Source of the DNA: Chloroflexus islandicus
GTDB taxonomy: Bacteria; Chloroflexota; Chloroflexia; Chloroflexales; Chloroflexaceae
DNA length: 64,000 nt
Assembly (NCBI RefSeq): GCF_001650695.1
Contig: NZ_LWQS01000093.1
Location: forward strand, 100,976 to 164,975
Direction: 5' to 3'
Below the pieces are notes generated by a model. It did no database searches. It was not told where the DNA came from and was given only the letters and a program-made list of their open reading frames with translations. Within the stretch, counting starts at the first letter, position 1. The number at the start of each line of letters is the position of its first letter. The position numbers and the translations under genes are program-made. Positions 44,301 through 51,703 of the stretch are shown here, in pieces.

Positions 44301-44763
44301 GCCCGATGCTAAGATGCGTGCCGACCTGCTCATCGAACTCGCGCCCCATCTCCCACCCACTGAACGGGAAGAAGCGCTAGCAGAAGCGCTCGTCGCTGCT
44401 CACGCTATCATTGAAGCCGAACAACGCGCTAACGTCCTCACAAACCTCGTTGCCCACCTTCCACCTGCTAATCGCGCGGAGGCGTTGGCCGGCGCTCTCG
44501 ATGCCGCCACTACCCATACCGAGCACCGCGCTCGCACTGAAACGCTCACCGCCCTTGCCCCGCAGCTCGCCGCAACGCACCGCCACAACACCGCTCTCTT
44601 CGCCCAAACGCTGCGCCGCCTTGCCCGCCATGGCCGTCCGCCCCTGCTCAACGATCTGGCGGCGCTGGCGCCGTGGATCGCGGCGCTCGGCGAACACCAC
44701 CGCCAACCGGCAGTGGCGGCGCTGGCACAGGCGATCATTGCGACGGGGCAATGTTGGGGGTAG
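41317..44763 (+). CDS. NACHT/STAND NTPase with diverged helical repeats (second defence sensor candidate)
   Basis: A 1148-residue paralogue of the protein at 20448-24512. It has almost no N-terminal extension: a short Gly-rich motif (LSGGGSALGAA, 10-20) and then the NACHT module with Walker A APAGIGKTTLL (80-90) and Walker B LVVLDGIDEATGW (170-182). A helical middle is followed from ~560 by about fourteen helical repeats (LAEALAAA ... RAxVLTxLAPHLPP) and a C-terminal cap shared with the paralogue. The repeats are far less similar to each other than in the left-hand copy, indicating older divergence. Without an N-terminal effector domain it may signal through another protein, possibly the paralogue or the operon between them. 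The start is the first of two ATGs, with GAAAGG about 11 bases upstream. A broken PIN gene overlaps its 3' end on the other strand. Confidence 0.75.
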   Translation: MMQPDHTQNLSGGGSALGAAAQAIVTTYRQILRPLPPSLSALVRPLIAHHSAMFGGRDAELAALDAFLASPNHPFGLLVAPAGIGKTTLLVHWLARVQRKQPRWRIVFVPISIRHQTAGEQTALSLLAYGLASLHDDLDCLLTYDQSPDILRDIITVYLSYPLPARTKALVVLDGIDEATGWAVGPLCAVIPQSGLKIVLSARQQANADRNDWRRHVGWDAVNVKFFDLHPLKQPAIAALLRQSGSPIVAYANNPAFVEQFYRVSAGDPLTANLLIKALISGQIEPESLSQRPRGLEAFLKDWLETLRARKGEAIEALLRLCAAAYGPLSASDVQALAPAFFSTQNAIADAVNNDPVARFVITAGDHTYAFCHQRLREVLLEQISSPNDHKQLQQQVIKDGESWYATRNQPLPDYLRQYWVKHLAAAGQWSQLRHVLTEMMPSTGGDRFIQPWQTARFAVEGSAAGYLSDLDVLWRYAEEQGDLGIMLRCALIEASLRSRKHHLQPELLVQLVKVGTPEGAWSAAAALEVIAQMPDAALQAACLKALLDHGVNLPWEQALEVARAIGKDGWRAAALTALAPHLSPTDREEALAEALAAIRAAKKANDAVRKYNQAYRANPAANRTAATTDDHAQSLTNLDPLPPHLLAEALAAATAISDQDARTHALTALIPYLPPAEQEAIRAESLAITRAITRHSFRIRALVSLAPHLLADAQAQALDTALTTALAIDDDGLRSYALAQIVHRLSPDLIAKALLTVRSSTGNRAATLAVLAPFLPITEQDAVLTEALTATRFIDNELWRAQVLTRLAPHLPDRLLAKALAVATSIDSKQYRFMTLTALAPRLSPNLLAEAIIAALDFNDEQSRTWVLTTFCPSIAPDRLIEALEIAHAITAEQSRREMIATPMPPLPPAEPMKLLAEALAAAKAIHIVPNRDRALSNIALYLLPDRLDEALAITNTITNEYIRSSVLITCARYLRPNDQMTLLAEILATVLAMPDAKMRADLLIELAPHLPPTEREEALAEALVAAHAIIEAEQRANVLTNLVAHLPPANRAEALAGALDAATTHTEHRARTETLTALAPQLAATHRHNTALFAQTLRRLARHGRPPLLNDLAALAPWIAALGEHHRQPAVAALAQAIIATGQCWG

Positions 44764-45135
44764 CGGGAAGGGGGAGGTATTCATCCATGCTCTGTAACAC
44801 ATCGGCCAGCCCGACAACCGGGAGGTGGGGAACACGGCGGAAGATGGGATCATTGGTAACAATGTGCATTGATACGCCAGCGCTGTCGCTGCGTGCAGTG
44901 CATCAGGCGTTTTCAAACCTAGGGCGCGAAGCCGGTCTGCTTGTTCCGATACGGAAAGGGTAACAGGCAATAATGTTCTCGATCATGAGAAAGGCGCGAA
45001 ATAACCCCGCTAACTTTGGGGCATAATCGCGCAACGGTTTGGTTAGCGTCTCAAGCCACGCCTGCTCACTCGTGATCATCGTCAGATGACCGGCATAAGC
45101 TGCTTGCCAACATGGATGTTCCTTGTTCTAGCAGT
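44735..45135 (-). pseudogene. Decayed PIN-domain (VapC-like) toxin
   Basis: Reading the minus strand through all three frames gives consecutive parts of one PIN protein: HPCWQAAYAGHLTMITSEQ and ETLTKPLRDY, then LLPVTLSVSEQADRL with LGLKTPDALHAATAL, then TNDPIFRRVPHLPVVGLADV. At least two frameshifts separate them, and the N-terminal metal-binding Asp segment is missing. No partner antitoxin is seen. The 3' end overlaps the NACHT gene end by about 29 bp. Together with the defence genes this marks decay of older island content. Confidence 0.7.
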
Positions 45136-45239
45136 GAACACTGAAGGCGATTCTAGTTGCCGGCAAAAGAGCTGGCAGCATTCACGTCGTATTTGATCGA
45201 CGTCACGCTCAAGACAAATCAAAAAAAGACACGAATGCT

Positions 45240-45572
45240 TCATCGTTCACGCCGTCGCTGTTGGAGCCAAGCAATGCCGCCACCGAGCAGCGCCAGCGCC
45301 GCCAGCAGCACCAGCAGCGCCGGCTGATCTAGCCACCCCGCCAGCCACTGACCTATCGCCTCCTGTACGCTGCCGGTGAGAGCAGCGACGATCAGTGCCA
45401 GCGCCGCCAGCACGGCCCTGCCGATCCACTGCAACCATTGCCGGACGGGCCGGGCCGGTGGTGGTTGCAGCGGATCTTGCCATTGGCCGCGCTGCCCGTG
45501 CCATGTTTCCTGCACCAACAAAACCGCCCGGAGGAGGGCAGGGTCACGCCATTGGCAGGCAATCCGGTACAT
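45240..45572 (-). CDS. Small membrane protein of unknown function
   Basis: A 110-residue protein with two hydrophobic segments (about 49-68 and 83-102) separated by a short amphipathic loop, ending in a basic tail (QQRRRER). The frame stays open upstream (NVTPSRDLHRSLAG before the Met) without a better start codon, so the gene may use a non-standard start or be a 5'-truncated remnant. No family recognised. It lies 100 bp downstream of the coiled-coil gene on the same strand. Confidence 0.35.
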   Translation of the reverse strand: MYRIACQWRDPALLRAVLLVQETWHGQRGQWQDPLQPPPARPVRQWLQWIGRAVLAALALIVAALTGSVQEAIGQWLAGWLDQPALLVLLAALALLGGGIAWLQQRRRER

Positions 45573-45673
45573 GCCGGCGAGACTTCGGTGCAGATCACGG
45601 CTTGGTGTAACATTGCGCAGGCGGAGGTCTCACACAACCCTCGCCGCAGCCGGCCAGCAGGCGCACTAGCGGC

Positions 45674-46087
45674 CTACGATACCACCAACTCCGCTGGCGC
45701 CGGCTCCTCTTTTATCATCCGCAATTGCACCGTTGGCGCCGGCTCCTTGCGGTAGACCAAGACATCGGGGTGGTGTGCCGCATAGCGCAGCAGGCCCTTC
45801 GTATCCCACGTGGTGCGCCCTCTGATATAGACCGCTTGCATGCGACTGCCGCGTACCGATGCACCATGCTGAAGGACTGCGGCACGGATGTCCTGTTCCA
45901 AGGTCTTGATCTGCGCGTCTGAGGCTGCCAGCAACGGCGTGTACTCGGCATCAAGCGCCGCCAATTCGTCCGCGACTTGGCGCATGATGTCCGCCTTCTT
46001 CGCATCGTACGCCGCAGCTAATGCCGCACGCGCATCGCGTGCATCGGCCAGTTCTTCGATGGTGCGCAAGATTTCGGGGGAAGCCAT
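45674..46087 (-). CDS. Coiled-coil protein resembling phage Gam-like/host-nuclease-inhibitor proteins
   Basis: A 137-residue protein; the ATG at 46087 (MASPEILRTIEELADARDA) is preferred to a TTG start 84 bases upstream. The first ~75 residues form a strong coiled coil. The C-terminal part (HGASVRGSRMQAVYIRGRTTW, then LLRYAAHHPDVLVYRKEPAPTVQLR) resembles the beta domain of small phage-type proteins with the pattern 'HGxSVxGxxxxAVYxxGRxxWDTKxL'. The overall layout is like Gam-family DNA-end-binding proteins, but the match is by eye only. A phage or mobile-element origin is plausible. Not obviously part of the defence operon. Confidence 0.5.
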   Translation of the reverse strand: MASPEILRTIEELADARDARAALAAAYDAKKADIMRQVADELAALDAEYTPLLAASDAQIKTLEQDIRAAVLQHGASVRGSRMQAVYIRGRTTWDTKGLLRYAAHHPDVLVYRKEPAPTVQLRMIKEEPAPAELVVS

Positions 46088-46546
46088 CGGTGCAAGTGTC
46101 TTTTCTGCATTGAAGGGAGATAGAGCGTGATAATGATCACGTGGACAGCAAAACAGCGAACAAATGTTCAATTATGCAGTAGTGTAGCAGGTGAGCGAGT
46201 TCGTGTCAAGGGGTTGGTTGGGTGGACTCCTCCCTCATCACACAAGACGGCTCCCCCACAACGTATCTGACCAACCCTCTGTCGCACCATTCCATCAACG
46301 TCTGCCAATCAGGCTGCGCGGTTGTCCCATAACTTATCTGAACAACCCTCTATCTCACCATTCCCGCAAAAACGGCCTATCTGCCCTCTGAGAGGTAGAC
46401 GCGCCTTTGTGAAACCCGCTCAGCCAGCTTGATCTGGAGAAGATAGGAGTTGCCCAAAATCCCCGCAAAAACCGCGCATCTTTTTCCAATCTCGTGCGGT
46501 TTCCTATATGAAGACTCTTTCATCTTGCCTAGCAAGGAGCCACGTG

Positions 46547-46711
46547 ATGTCGCTGCTACCTCGCCTCGTGCGCGTTGCCCCGCCTGCCGTTCCGCCGGCA
46601 CCGACCAACCCACCCGACCAAAAGCCGGAGCGCGAGCAATCCACCCCACCGCCTGCGCCCTTCTGGTATCCCAAGGCGATCCGGCGCCCGATTAAGGTCA
46701 AGAGCGCGTGA
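46547..46711 (+). CDS. 54-residue proline-rich small protein, copy 1
   Basis: ATG at 46547 follows AAGGAG by 7 bases (a GTG directly before it is also possible). The peptide is Pro-rich in the middle (VAPPAVPPAP, PPDQKPEREQ) and basic at the C-terminus (FWYPKAIRRPIKVKSA). No signal peptide, no membrane segment and no recognised family. Differences among the six complete copies include many synonymous third-position changes (Ser, Val, Arg, Phe, Pro codons), while the C-terminal 16 residues are nearly invariant, which argues that the ORF is translated. In this copy and copy 6 the leader frame is open into the ORF (from an ATG at 46508); in copies 3-5 that leader frame stops after MKTLSS. Confidence 0.6.
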   Translation: MSLLPRLVRVAPPAVPPAPTNPPDQKPEREQSTPPPAPFWYPKAIRRPIKVKSA

Positions 46712-46939
46712 TATATGGCAACGACCGCTTCACAGGATCGATGCGGCGCGCGTGCGCGCCCTGAGCGCACAAACCGTCTCCATCCGCCAATCCAGCATCT
46801 CCCTTCTCCCGCGTAGCGGGAGAAGGGAGAGGGATGAGAGTATCCCAAAATCCCCGCAACAACCGCGCATCCTTTTGCCTATTTTGCGCGATTTCTTACA
46901 TGAATACTTTTTCATCTCACAGCCGATAGGATAGACGCT

Positions 46940-47104
46940 ATGTCACTGCTAACCCGCTTGCTCAACGTCGCCCCGCCCGCCGTTCCGCCGGCGCCACCCA
47001 ACCCACCTGACCAAAAGCCGGAGCGTGAGCAATTCGACCCGCCGCCCGCGCCCTTCTGGTATCCCAAGGCGATCCGGCGCCCGATTAAGGTCAAGAGTGC
47101 GTGA
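46940..47104 (+). CDS. 54-residue proline-rich small protein, copy 2
   Basis: Most divergent complete copy at the N-terminus (MSLLTRLLNVAPPAVPPAPP) and with Phe-Asp at 32-33; the C-terminal FWYPKAIRRPIKVKSA is unchanged. The leader differs from other copies: the upstream mini-frame reads MNTFSSHSR then stops, and AAGGAG is replaced by a weaker AGGATAG. Confidence 0.55.
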   Translation: MSLLTRLLNVAPPAVPPAPPNPPDQKPEREQFDPPPAPFWYPKAIRRPIKVKSA

Positions 47105-47331
47105 GACAAGGGCAACGCCTGCGCCGCAGGCGCGATCCGGCCAGAGATTACGCCCTCATTGCACGGGTCTTTCCTATCCGCTAACGCAGTAGTGCCCTTC
47201 TCCCGCACAGCGGGAGAAGGGAGAGGGATGAGGGTCTCCCAAAATCCCCGCAACAACCGCGAATCTTTTTCCGATTTCGCGCGGTTTCCTATATGAAGAC
47301 TCTTTCATCTTGACGAGCAAGGATCCCTGTG

Positions 47332-47496
47332 ATGCCGCTGCTACCTCGCCTCGTGCGCGTCGCCCCGCCCGCCGTCCCACCTGCGCTACCCAACCCACCT
47401 GACCAAAAGCCGGAGCGCAAACAATCCGACCCGCCGCCCGCGCCGTTTTGGCATCCCAAGGCGATCCGGCGTCCGATTAAGGTCAAGAGCGCGTGA
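47332..47496 (+). CDS. 54-residue proline-rich small protein, copy 3
   Basis: MPLLPRLVRV start; Leu at position 20, Lys at 30, His at 41 (FWHPKAIRRP). The leader has the MKTLSS mini-frame ending in TGA and AAGGAT in place of AAGGAG. Followed by the longest spacer of the array, which holds a dispersed GC-rich repeat (47540-47830). Confidence 0.55.
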   Translation: MPLLPRLVRVAPPAVPPALPNPPDQKPERKQSDPPPAPFWHPKAIRRPIKVKSA

Positions 47497-48014
47497 GACA
47501 AGGGCAACGTCTGCGCCGCAGGCACACTCGTGCTAGATCGCGCACCCTTAGCGTGCAGCAGTGCCCTTCTCCTGCTGCACGGGATTTCAAGGGTGGGCAG
47601 AACCCATGAGCGCAGATGTGATTGATGGCTTTGCAATGCACTGGTATACCCTCACCCCCTGCCCCTCTCCCACTAGCGCGGGAGAGGGGAGCGTATCGCC
47701 GAGCGTTAAGGCATCACACAGCGATCAACAGTTGTGCTTGTTCAGATGTTCTGTTCGTCCTTCAACGGGTGGGAGAAGAGAGAGGGATACCTTTGCAATG
47801 TCTGCTCCACAAGCGCGATCCGGCACGAAGGCGCGCCCTTAACGCACGAACCGTCTCCATCCGCCAATCCAGCAGTGCCCTGCTCCCGCTTGGCGGCAGA
47901 AGGGAGAGGGATGAGGGTATCCAAAAATCTCCGCAACAACCGCGAATCTTTTTCCAATCTCGTGCGGTTTCCTATATGAAGACTCTTTCATCTTGACGAG
48001 CAAGGAGCCCTGTG

Positions 48015-48179
48015 ATGCCGCTGCTACCTCGCCTCTTTCACGTCGCCCCGCCCGCCGTCCCGCCGGCGCCACCCCACCCGCCTGACCAAAAGCCGGAGCG
48101 TGAGCAATCCGACCCGCCGCCCGCGCCCTTCTGGCATCCCAAGGCGATCCGGCGTCCGATTAAGGTCAAGAGCGCGTGA
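48015..48179 (+). CDS. 54-residue proline-rich small protein, copy 4
   Basis: MPLLPRLFHV start, His at 21, FWHPKAIRRPIKVKSA end. AAGGAG lies 8 bases before the ATG, and the leader contains the MKTLSS mini-frame. Confidence 0.55.
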   Translation: MPLLPRLFHVAPPAVPPAPPHPPDQKPEREQSDPPPAPFWHPKAIRRPIKVKSA

Positions 48180-48406
48180 GACAAGGGCAACGCCTGCGCC
48201 GCAGGCGCGATCCGGCCAGAAATTACGCCCTCATTGCACGGGTCTTTCCCATCCGCTAACGCAGCAGTGCCCTTCTCACTCTGTTCGGGAGAAGGGCAAG
48301 GGATGAGGGTATCCAAAAATCCCCGCAACAACCGCGAATCTTTTTCCGATTTCGCGCGGTTTCCTATATGAAGACTCTTTCATCTTGACGAGCAAGGAGC
48401 CACGTG

Positions 48407-48571
48407 ATGCCGCTGCTACCTCGCCTCGTGCGCGTCGCCCCACCCGCCGTCCCGCCGGCGCCACCCCACCCGCCTGACCAAAAGCCGGAGCGTGAGCAAT
48501 CCGACCCGCCACCCGCGCCGTTTTGGCATCCTAAGGCGATCCGGCGCCCGATTAAGGTTAAGAGTGCGTGA
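48407..48571 (+). CDS. 54-residue proline-rich small protein, copy 5
   Basis: Protein differs from copy 4 only at positions 8-9 (VR for FH). Several silent changes separate it from the other copies (for example GTT for GTC and AGT for AGC near the end). AAGGAG precedes the start. Confidence 0.55.
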   Translation: MPLLPRLVRVAPPAVPPAPPHPPDQKPEREQSDPPPAPFWHPKAIRRPIKVKSA

Positions 48572-48797
48572 TATATGGCAACGACCGCTTCACAGGCTCG
48601 ATGCGGCGCGCGTGCGCGCCCTGAACGCACGAACCGTCTCCATCCGCCAATCCAGCAGTGCCCTTCTCTCGCTGTGCGGGAGAAGGGAGAGGGATGAGGG
48701 TCTCCCAAAATCCCCGCAACAACCGCGAATCTTTTTCCAATCTCGTGCGGTTTCCTATATGAAGACTCTTTCATCTTGCCTAGCAAGGAGCCACGTG

Positions 48798-48962
48798 ATG
48801 CCGCTGCTACCTCGCCTCGTGCGCGTTGCCCCGCCTGCCGTTCCGCCGGCACCGCCCAACCCACCAGACCCAAAGCCAGAGCGCGAACAGGCTAATCCAC
48901 CGCCCGCGCCCTTTTGGCATCCCAAGGCCGTCCGGCGCCCGATTAAGGTCAAGAGTGCGTGA
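48798..48962 (+). CDS. 54-residue proline-rich small protein, copy 6
   Basis: Carries Pro at 25, Ala-Asn at 32-33 and Val at 45 (KAVRRP). As in copy 1 the leader reads TCTTGCCTAGC rather than TCTTGACGAGC, so the leader frame is open into the ORF. AAGGAG precedes the start. Confidence 0.55.
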   Translation: MPLLPRLVRVAPPAVPPAPPNPPDPKPEREQANPPPAPFWHPKAVRRPIKVKSA

Positions 48963-49111
48963 TCCATGATGCGGCACGAGCGTGCGCCCTGAGCGTACAA
49001 ACCGTCTCCATCCGCTAACGCAGCAGTGCCCTTCTCCCGCGTAGCGGGAGAAGGGCTTGGGATGAGGATTGCCAAAAATCCCCGCAAACACCGCGAATCA
49101 TTTTGCCAATT

Positions 49112-49202
49112 AAAGCCAGAGCGCGAACAGTCCAATCCACCGCCCGCGCCCTTTTGGTATCCCAAGGCGATCCGGCGCCCGATTAAGGTCAAGAGCGCGT
49201 GA
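49112..49202 (+). pseudogene. Truncated seventh copy of the small ORF
   Basis: Only the C-terminal 29 codons remain (KPEREQSNPPPAPFWYPKA, then IRRPIKVKSA and stop), joined directly to a leader fragment (CAAACACCGCGAATC). The start codon and ribosome binding site are missing. It marks the right-hand end of the array. Confidence 0.75.
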
Positions 49203-49422
49203 TATATGGCAACGACCGCTTCACAGGCTCGATGCGGCGCGAAGGCGCGCCCTTAAGGCACGAACCGTCTCCATCCGCCAATGCAGTAGTGCCCTTCTCC
49301 CGCCGAGCGGGAGAAGGGGTAGGGATGAGGGTCACCTCTGCACCGCCCGCTCTGCAGACGCGATCCAGCGCGCGAAGTGAATCAAAAAAGCCTCGTGTCA
49401 TTGTGACACGAAGCTACGTGCG

Positions 49423-49497
49423 TGGTGAGCCGGGTGGGGATCGAACCCACGACCCTCTGATTAAAAGTCAGGTGCTCTACCGCTGAGCTACCGGCCC
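49423..49497 (-). tRNA. tRNA-Lys (anticodon TTT)
   Basis: On the minus strand the cloverleaf is clear: acceptor GGGCCGG / CCGGCTC with discriminator A and encoded CCA, D-loop AGCTCAGCGGTAGAGCA, anticodon loop CTTTTAA with TTT, and T-loop GGTTCGATCC. No intron. Confidence 0.95.
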
Positions 49498-49679
49498 GCC
49501 GTTGCTAGTATAGCCGAGTCTGACGCCGCCGTCAACTGAGTAGCCTCAGTCTACGTATGCCGCACAAAGGCCATGAAGAGGCACTTGTGATATCGGCAGA
49601 GTGCTTATGGAGTTGGCCGGTTATACAGTGCGGCAATGAAACTGCTGCACTCCACGAAGAAGCAGCGTCGTTGTTGTCA

Positions 49680-50566
49680 TCGCGAGGGTTCACCGTGCCC
49701 GGTCGTGATTGCGAGGGGCGCCCTCCTCTTGTCATTGCGAGGGCGCACAGCGCCCGAAGCAAGCTCCTCGCAGCCCCCCTTCCAGCCTCCCCCCGCTGGG
49801 GGGAGGAGTCGGACGCCCCTCCCCCAGCGGGGGAGGGGTTGGGGTGGGGGCGCCCTCACCACGCGGCGCACAAGGGCAACCGGGGGCGGGAGCTTGTAGC
49901 GCCACGGCAAGCCGTGCCCTCTTGTCATTGCGAGGGCGCGCAGCGCCCGAAGCAATCCCCCGCTTCAGCGGAACCCATGCCTGAGTGGATGCCTCCCGCT
50001 CTTGGGGGAGATTGCTTCGCCGCCTGCGGCGGCTCGCAATGACAAGCGGGATGCGGGAACTGACGTCGCCCCTTCCAGCCTCCCCCCGCTGGGGGGAGGA
50101 GTCGGACGCCCCTCCCCCAGCGGGGGAGGGGTTGGGGTGGGGGCGCCCTCACCACGCGGCGCACAAGGACAATCGGGGAGCGGGAGCTTGTAGCCCCACG
50201 GCAAGCCGTGCCCTCTTGTCATGGCGAGGGCGCGCAGCGCCCGAAGCAATCCCCCGCTTCAGCGGAATACCTGCCTGAGTGGACTCGCTCCGTGCTCGTG
50301 GGAGATTGCTTCGCCGCCTTCGGCGGCTCGCAATGACAAGAGGGATACGGGAACTGACGTCGCCCCTCCCAGCCTCCCCCCGCTGGGGGGAGGAGTCAGA
50401 CGCCCCTCCCCCAGCGGGGGAGGGGTTGGGGTGGGGGCGCCCTCACCACGCGACTCGCAATGACAAGAGGGGAGCGGGAGATTGCTTCGCCGCCTTCGGC
50501 GGCTCGCAAGGACACGGACGAACAGCGGAGCATGCGGCAGTTGCCCTGCCGCACTCCAAACGATTC
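49680..50566. repeat. Tandem ~294-bp GC-rich intergenic repeat, about 2.6 copies
   Basis: The block beginning CTTCCAGCCTCCCCCCGCTG occurs at about 49779, 50073 and 50367 (third shorter; first base of the block varies slightly). Each unit contains nested palindromes (CCCCCCGCTGGGGGG, CCTCCCCCAGCGGGGGAGG) and a GCGAGGGCGCGCAGCGCCCGAAGCAA-type segment, here cited in part. Short frames inside are by-products of composition. Nothing else is seen in this 1-kb gap beside the tRNA. Confidence 0.8.
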
Positions 50567-50573
50567 TAGGAAC

Positions 50574-50590
50574 GCGGGCCGCCGGCCCGC
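50574..50590. repeat. Solitary REP palindrome
   Basis: GCGGGCCGCCGGCCCGC, 7-bp arms and 3-base loop, the same type as the palindromes inside the two methyltransferase genes. It lies 5 bp after the stop of the PIG-L gene, where it could also act as an RNA-stabilising or terminating hairpin. Confidence 0.7.
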
Positions 50591-50594
50591 AACC

Positions 50595-51329
50595 CTAATT
50601 CTCCACCCGGTGGAATGCCTCGGCCAGCGCCAAGCCGAACTCTTGCCCGCGCTCGGCGGCCCATTGCCGCACCCGCTGCGCTAATTCGGTCTGGTCAGTT
50701 CCGAGTTGCGAGACGTGGCAACGCAGCGCCGCCAGCTTTTGCTCGATCGTGGCGCTGATGTCTACCGCATAGTTCAACACCGGCGCGCCAGTGATGTAGA
50801 GTTCACGCACTTTGCTCGGCGGATAGCCCTCGGCTAGCAGTTCGGGGAAGTCCCAGCCATTTTGCGCTGCCGGGTAGACCGCGGCAACAGTCGCGTTCGC
50901 CGCCGCGAGATGGTCGGGGTGGAAGCGAGGAATCGAGTACTGCGGTGTCCATACCCGATCGGGCGATTGGCAGACGACGCGCTGGGCGCGGATGCGGCGG
51001 ATCTGGCGCACAATATCGCGCCGCAGTTCGATGCTTGGTTGCAGCATACCGTCGGGGTAATCGAGAAAGACTACCTCCTTCAGGCCGAGGATCTCCGCGG
51101 CGGCGCGCTGCTCGGCTTTGCGGATCTCGCTGATCCGGCGGCGCGCTTCGGGGCCGACATCGGTGGCGTCATCAGGGCCACCGGCGCTGCCGTCGGTGCA
51201 GATGACCAGAGTGATTTCCCAGCCTTCGGCGGCCCACGCTGCAAGGGTGCCGCCACAGCCAAATTCAGCGTCGTCGGGGTGGGCGACCACGACTAAGACG
51301 GTACGAGGTTCAGATGGTGCGTTGTGCAT
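50595..51329 (-). CDS. PIG-L/LmbE-family deacetylase
   Basis: A 244-residue protein; the ATG at 51329 is preceded by AAGGAG, so the longer frame upstream (which runs through repeats) is not used. The zinc-binding motif AHPDDAE (16-22) and the second metal-site motif FHPDHLAA are present. The family removes N-acetyl groups from sugars or sugar conjugates (as in mycothiol or bacillithiol pathways and many natural-product routes); the substrate here cannot be deduced. It stands alone between repeats. Confidence 0.85.
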   Translation of the reverse strand: MHNAPSEPRTVLVVVAHPDDAEFGCGGTLAAWAAEGWEITLVICTDGSAGGPDDATDVGPEARRRISEIRKAEQRAAAEILGLKEVVFLDYPDGMLQPSIELRRDIVRQIRRIRAQRVVCQSPDRVWTPQYSIPRFHPDHLAAANATVAAVYPAAQNGWDFPELLAEGYPPSKVRELYITGAPVLNYAVDISATIEQKLAALRCHVSQLGTDQTELAQRVRQWAAERGQEFGLALAEAFHRVEN

Positions 51330-51419
51330 GGTTGCTCCTTGAACAGTTGGTGTGCTGGTAGGTAGCATACCATGACTTTCGATTGAGGTTGCTTGCGAAG
51401 TCACCCCTCGCATGGCTTT

Positions 51420-51703
51420 CGCAAGTGACACCCCCTCTCCCGCCTGACGGCGAGCGAGGGGGAGCCGCTGGATACCGGCCAAGGCAGTGCAAGAGTGGCT
51501 TGCAGCCACGCCCCTCTTCGCTAGGGCGGGAGATCGGGAGAGGGGAGGTGGGATAAGGAAGGACGCTCGCTCTCCTGCCCATTCCCAACCCGTTGCGTCC
51601 TCTGCGTCCTTTGCGCCTTTGCGTTTAGAATCTCTGCGCCTTGGCGCGCTTTGCGCCTTTGCGTTAAGCATCTCTGCGCCTTGGCGCGCTTTGCGCCGCG
51701 CGA
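51420..51703. repeat. Dispersed repeats upstream of the PIG-L gene
   Basis: 51430-51550 contains CCCCTCTCCCGCC-type palindromes. 51595-51710 has a tandem ~48-bp repeat (CTCTGCGCCTTGGCGCGCTT plus GCGCCTTTGCGT) whose relatives recur, reversed, at about 63705-63770. No gene is seen. Confidence 0.6.

Larger units (their letters stand above)
46452..49202 (+). repeat. Tandem array of ~392-bp units, each carrying one 54-codon small ORF
   Basis: Small-ORF starts fall at 46547, 46940, 47332, 48015, 48407 and 48798, with a truncated copy ending at 49202; unit spacing is 391-393 bp except one 683-bp interval that contains a ~290-bp dispersed repeat. Each unit has a conserved leader (CCCCGCAACAACCGCGAATC, a T-rich loop, then CGCGCGGTTTCCTATATG split across a few bases) able to form a hairpin, AAGGAG before the ORF, and a downstream hairpin (CCCTTCTCCCGC ... 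GCGGGAGAAGGG) that may terminate transcription. Confidence 0.85.

Noticed and set aside
46508..46711. 67-residue version of small ORF copy 1 starting at MKTLSS
   Set aside because: In copies 3-5 this leader frame stops before the ORF, and AAGGAG is correctly spaced for the inner ATG.
49423..49497. tRNA-Lys as an attachment site for an integrated element
   Set aside because: No duplicated tRNA end and no integrase gene were found nearby.
49557..50569. Several 60-160-residue frames in the 294-bp repeats
   Set aside because: They follow the tandem repeat in several frames and have no gene-like features.
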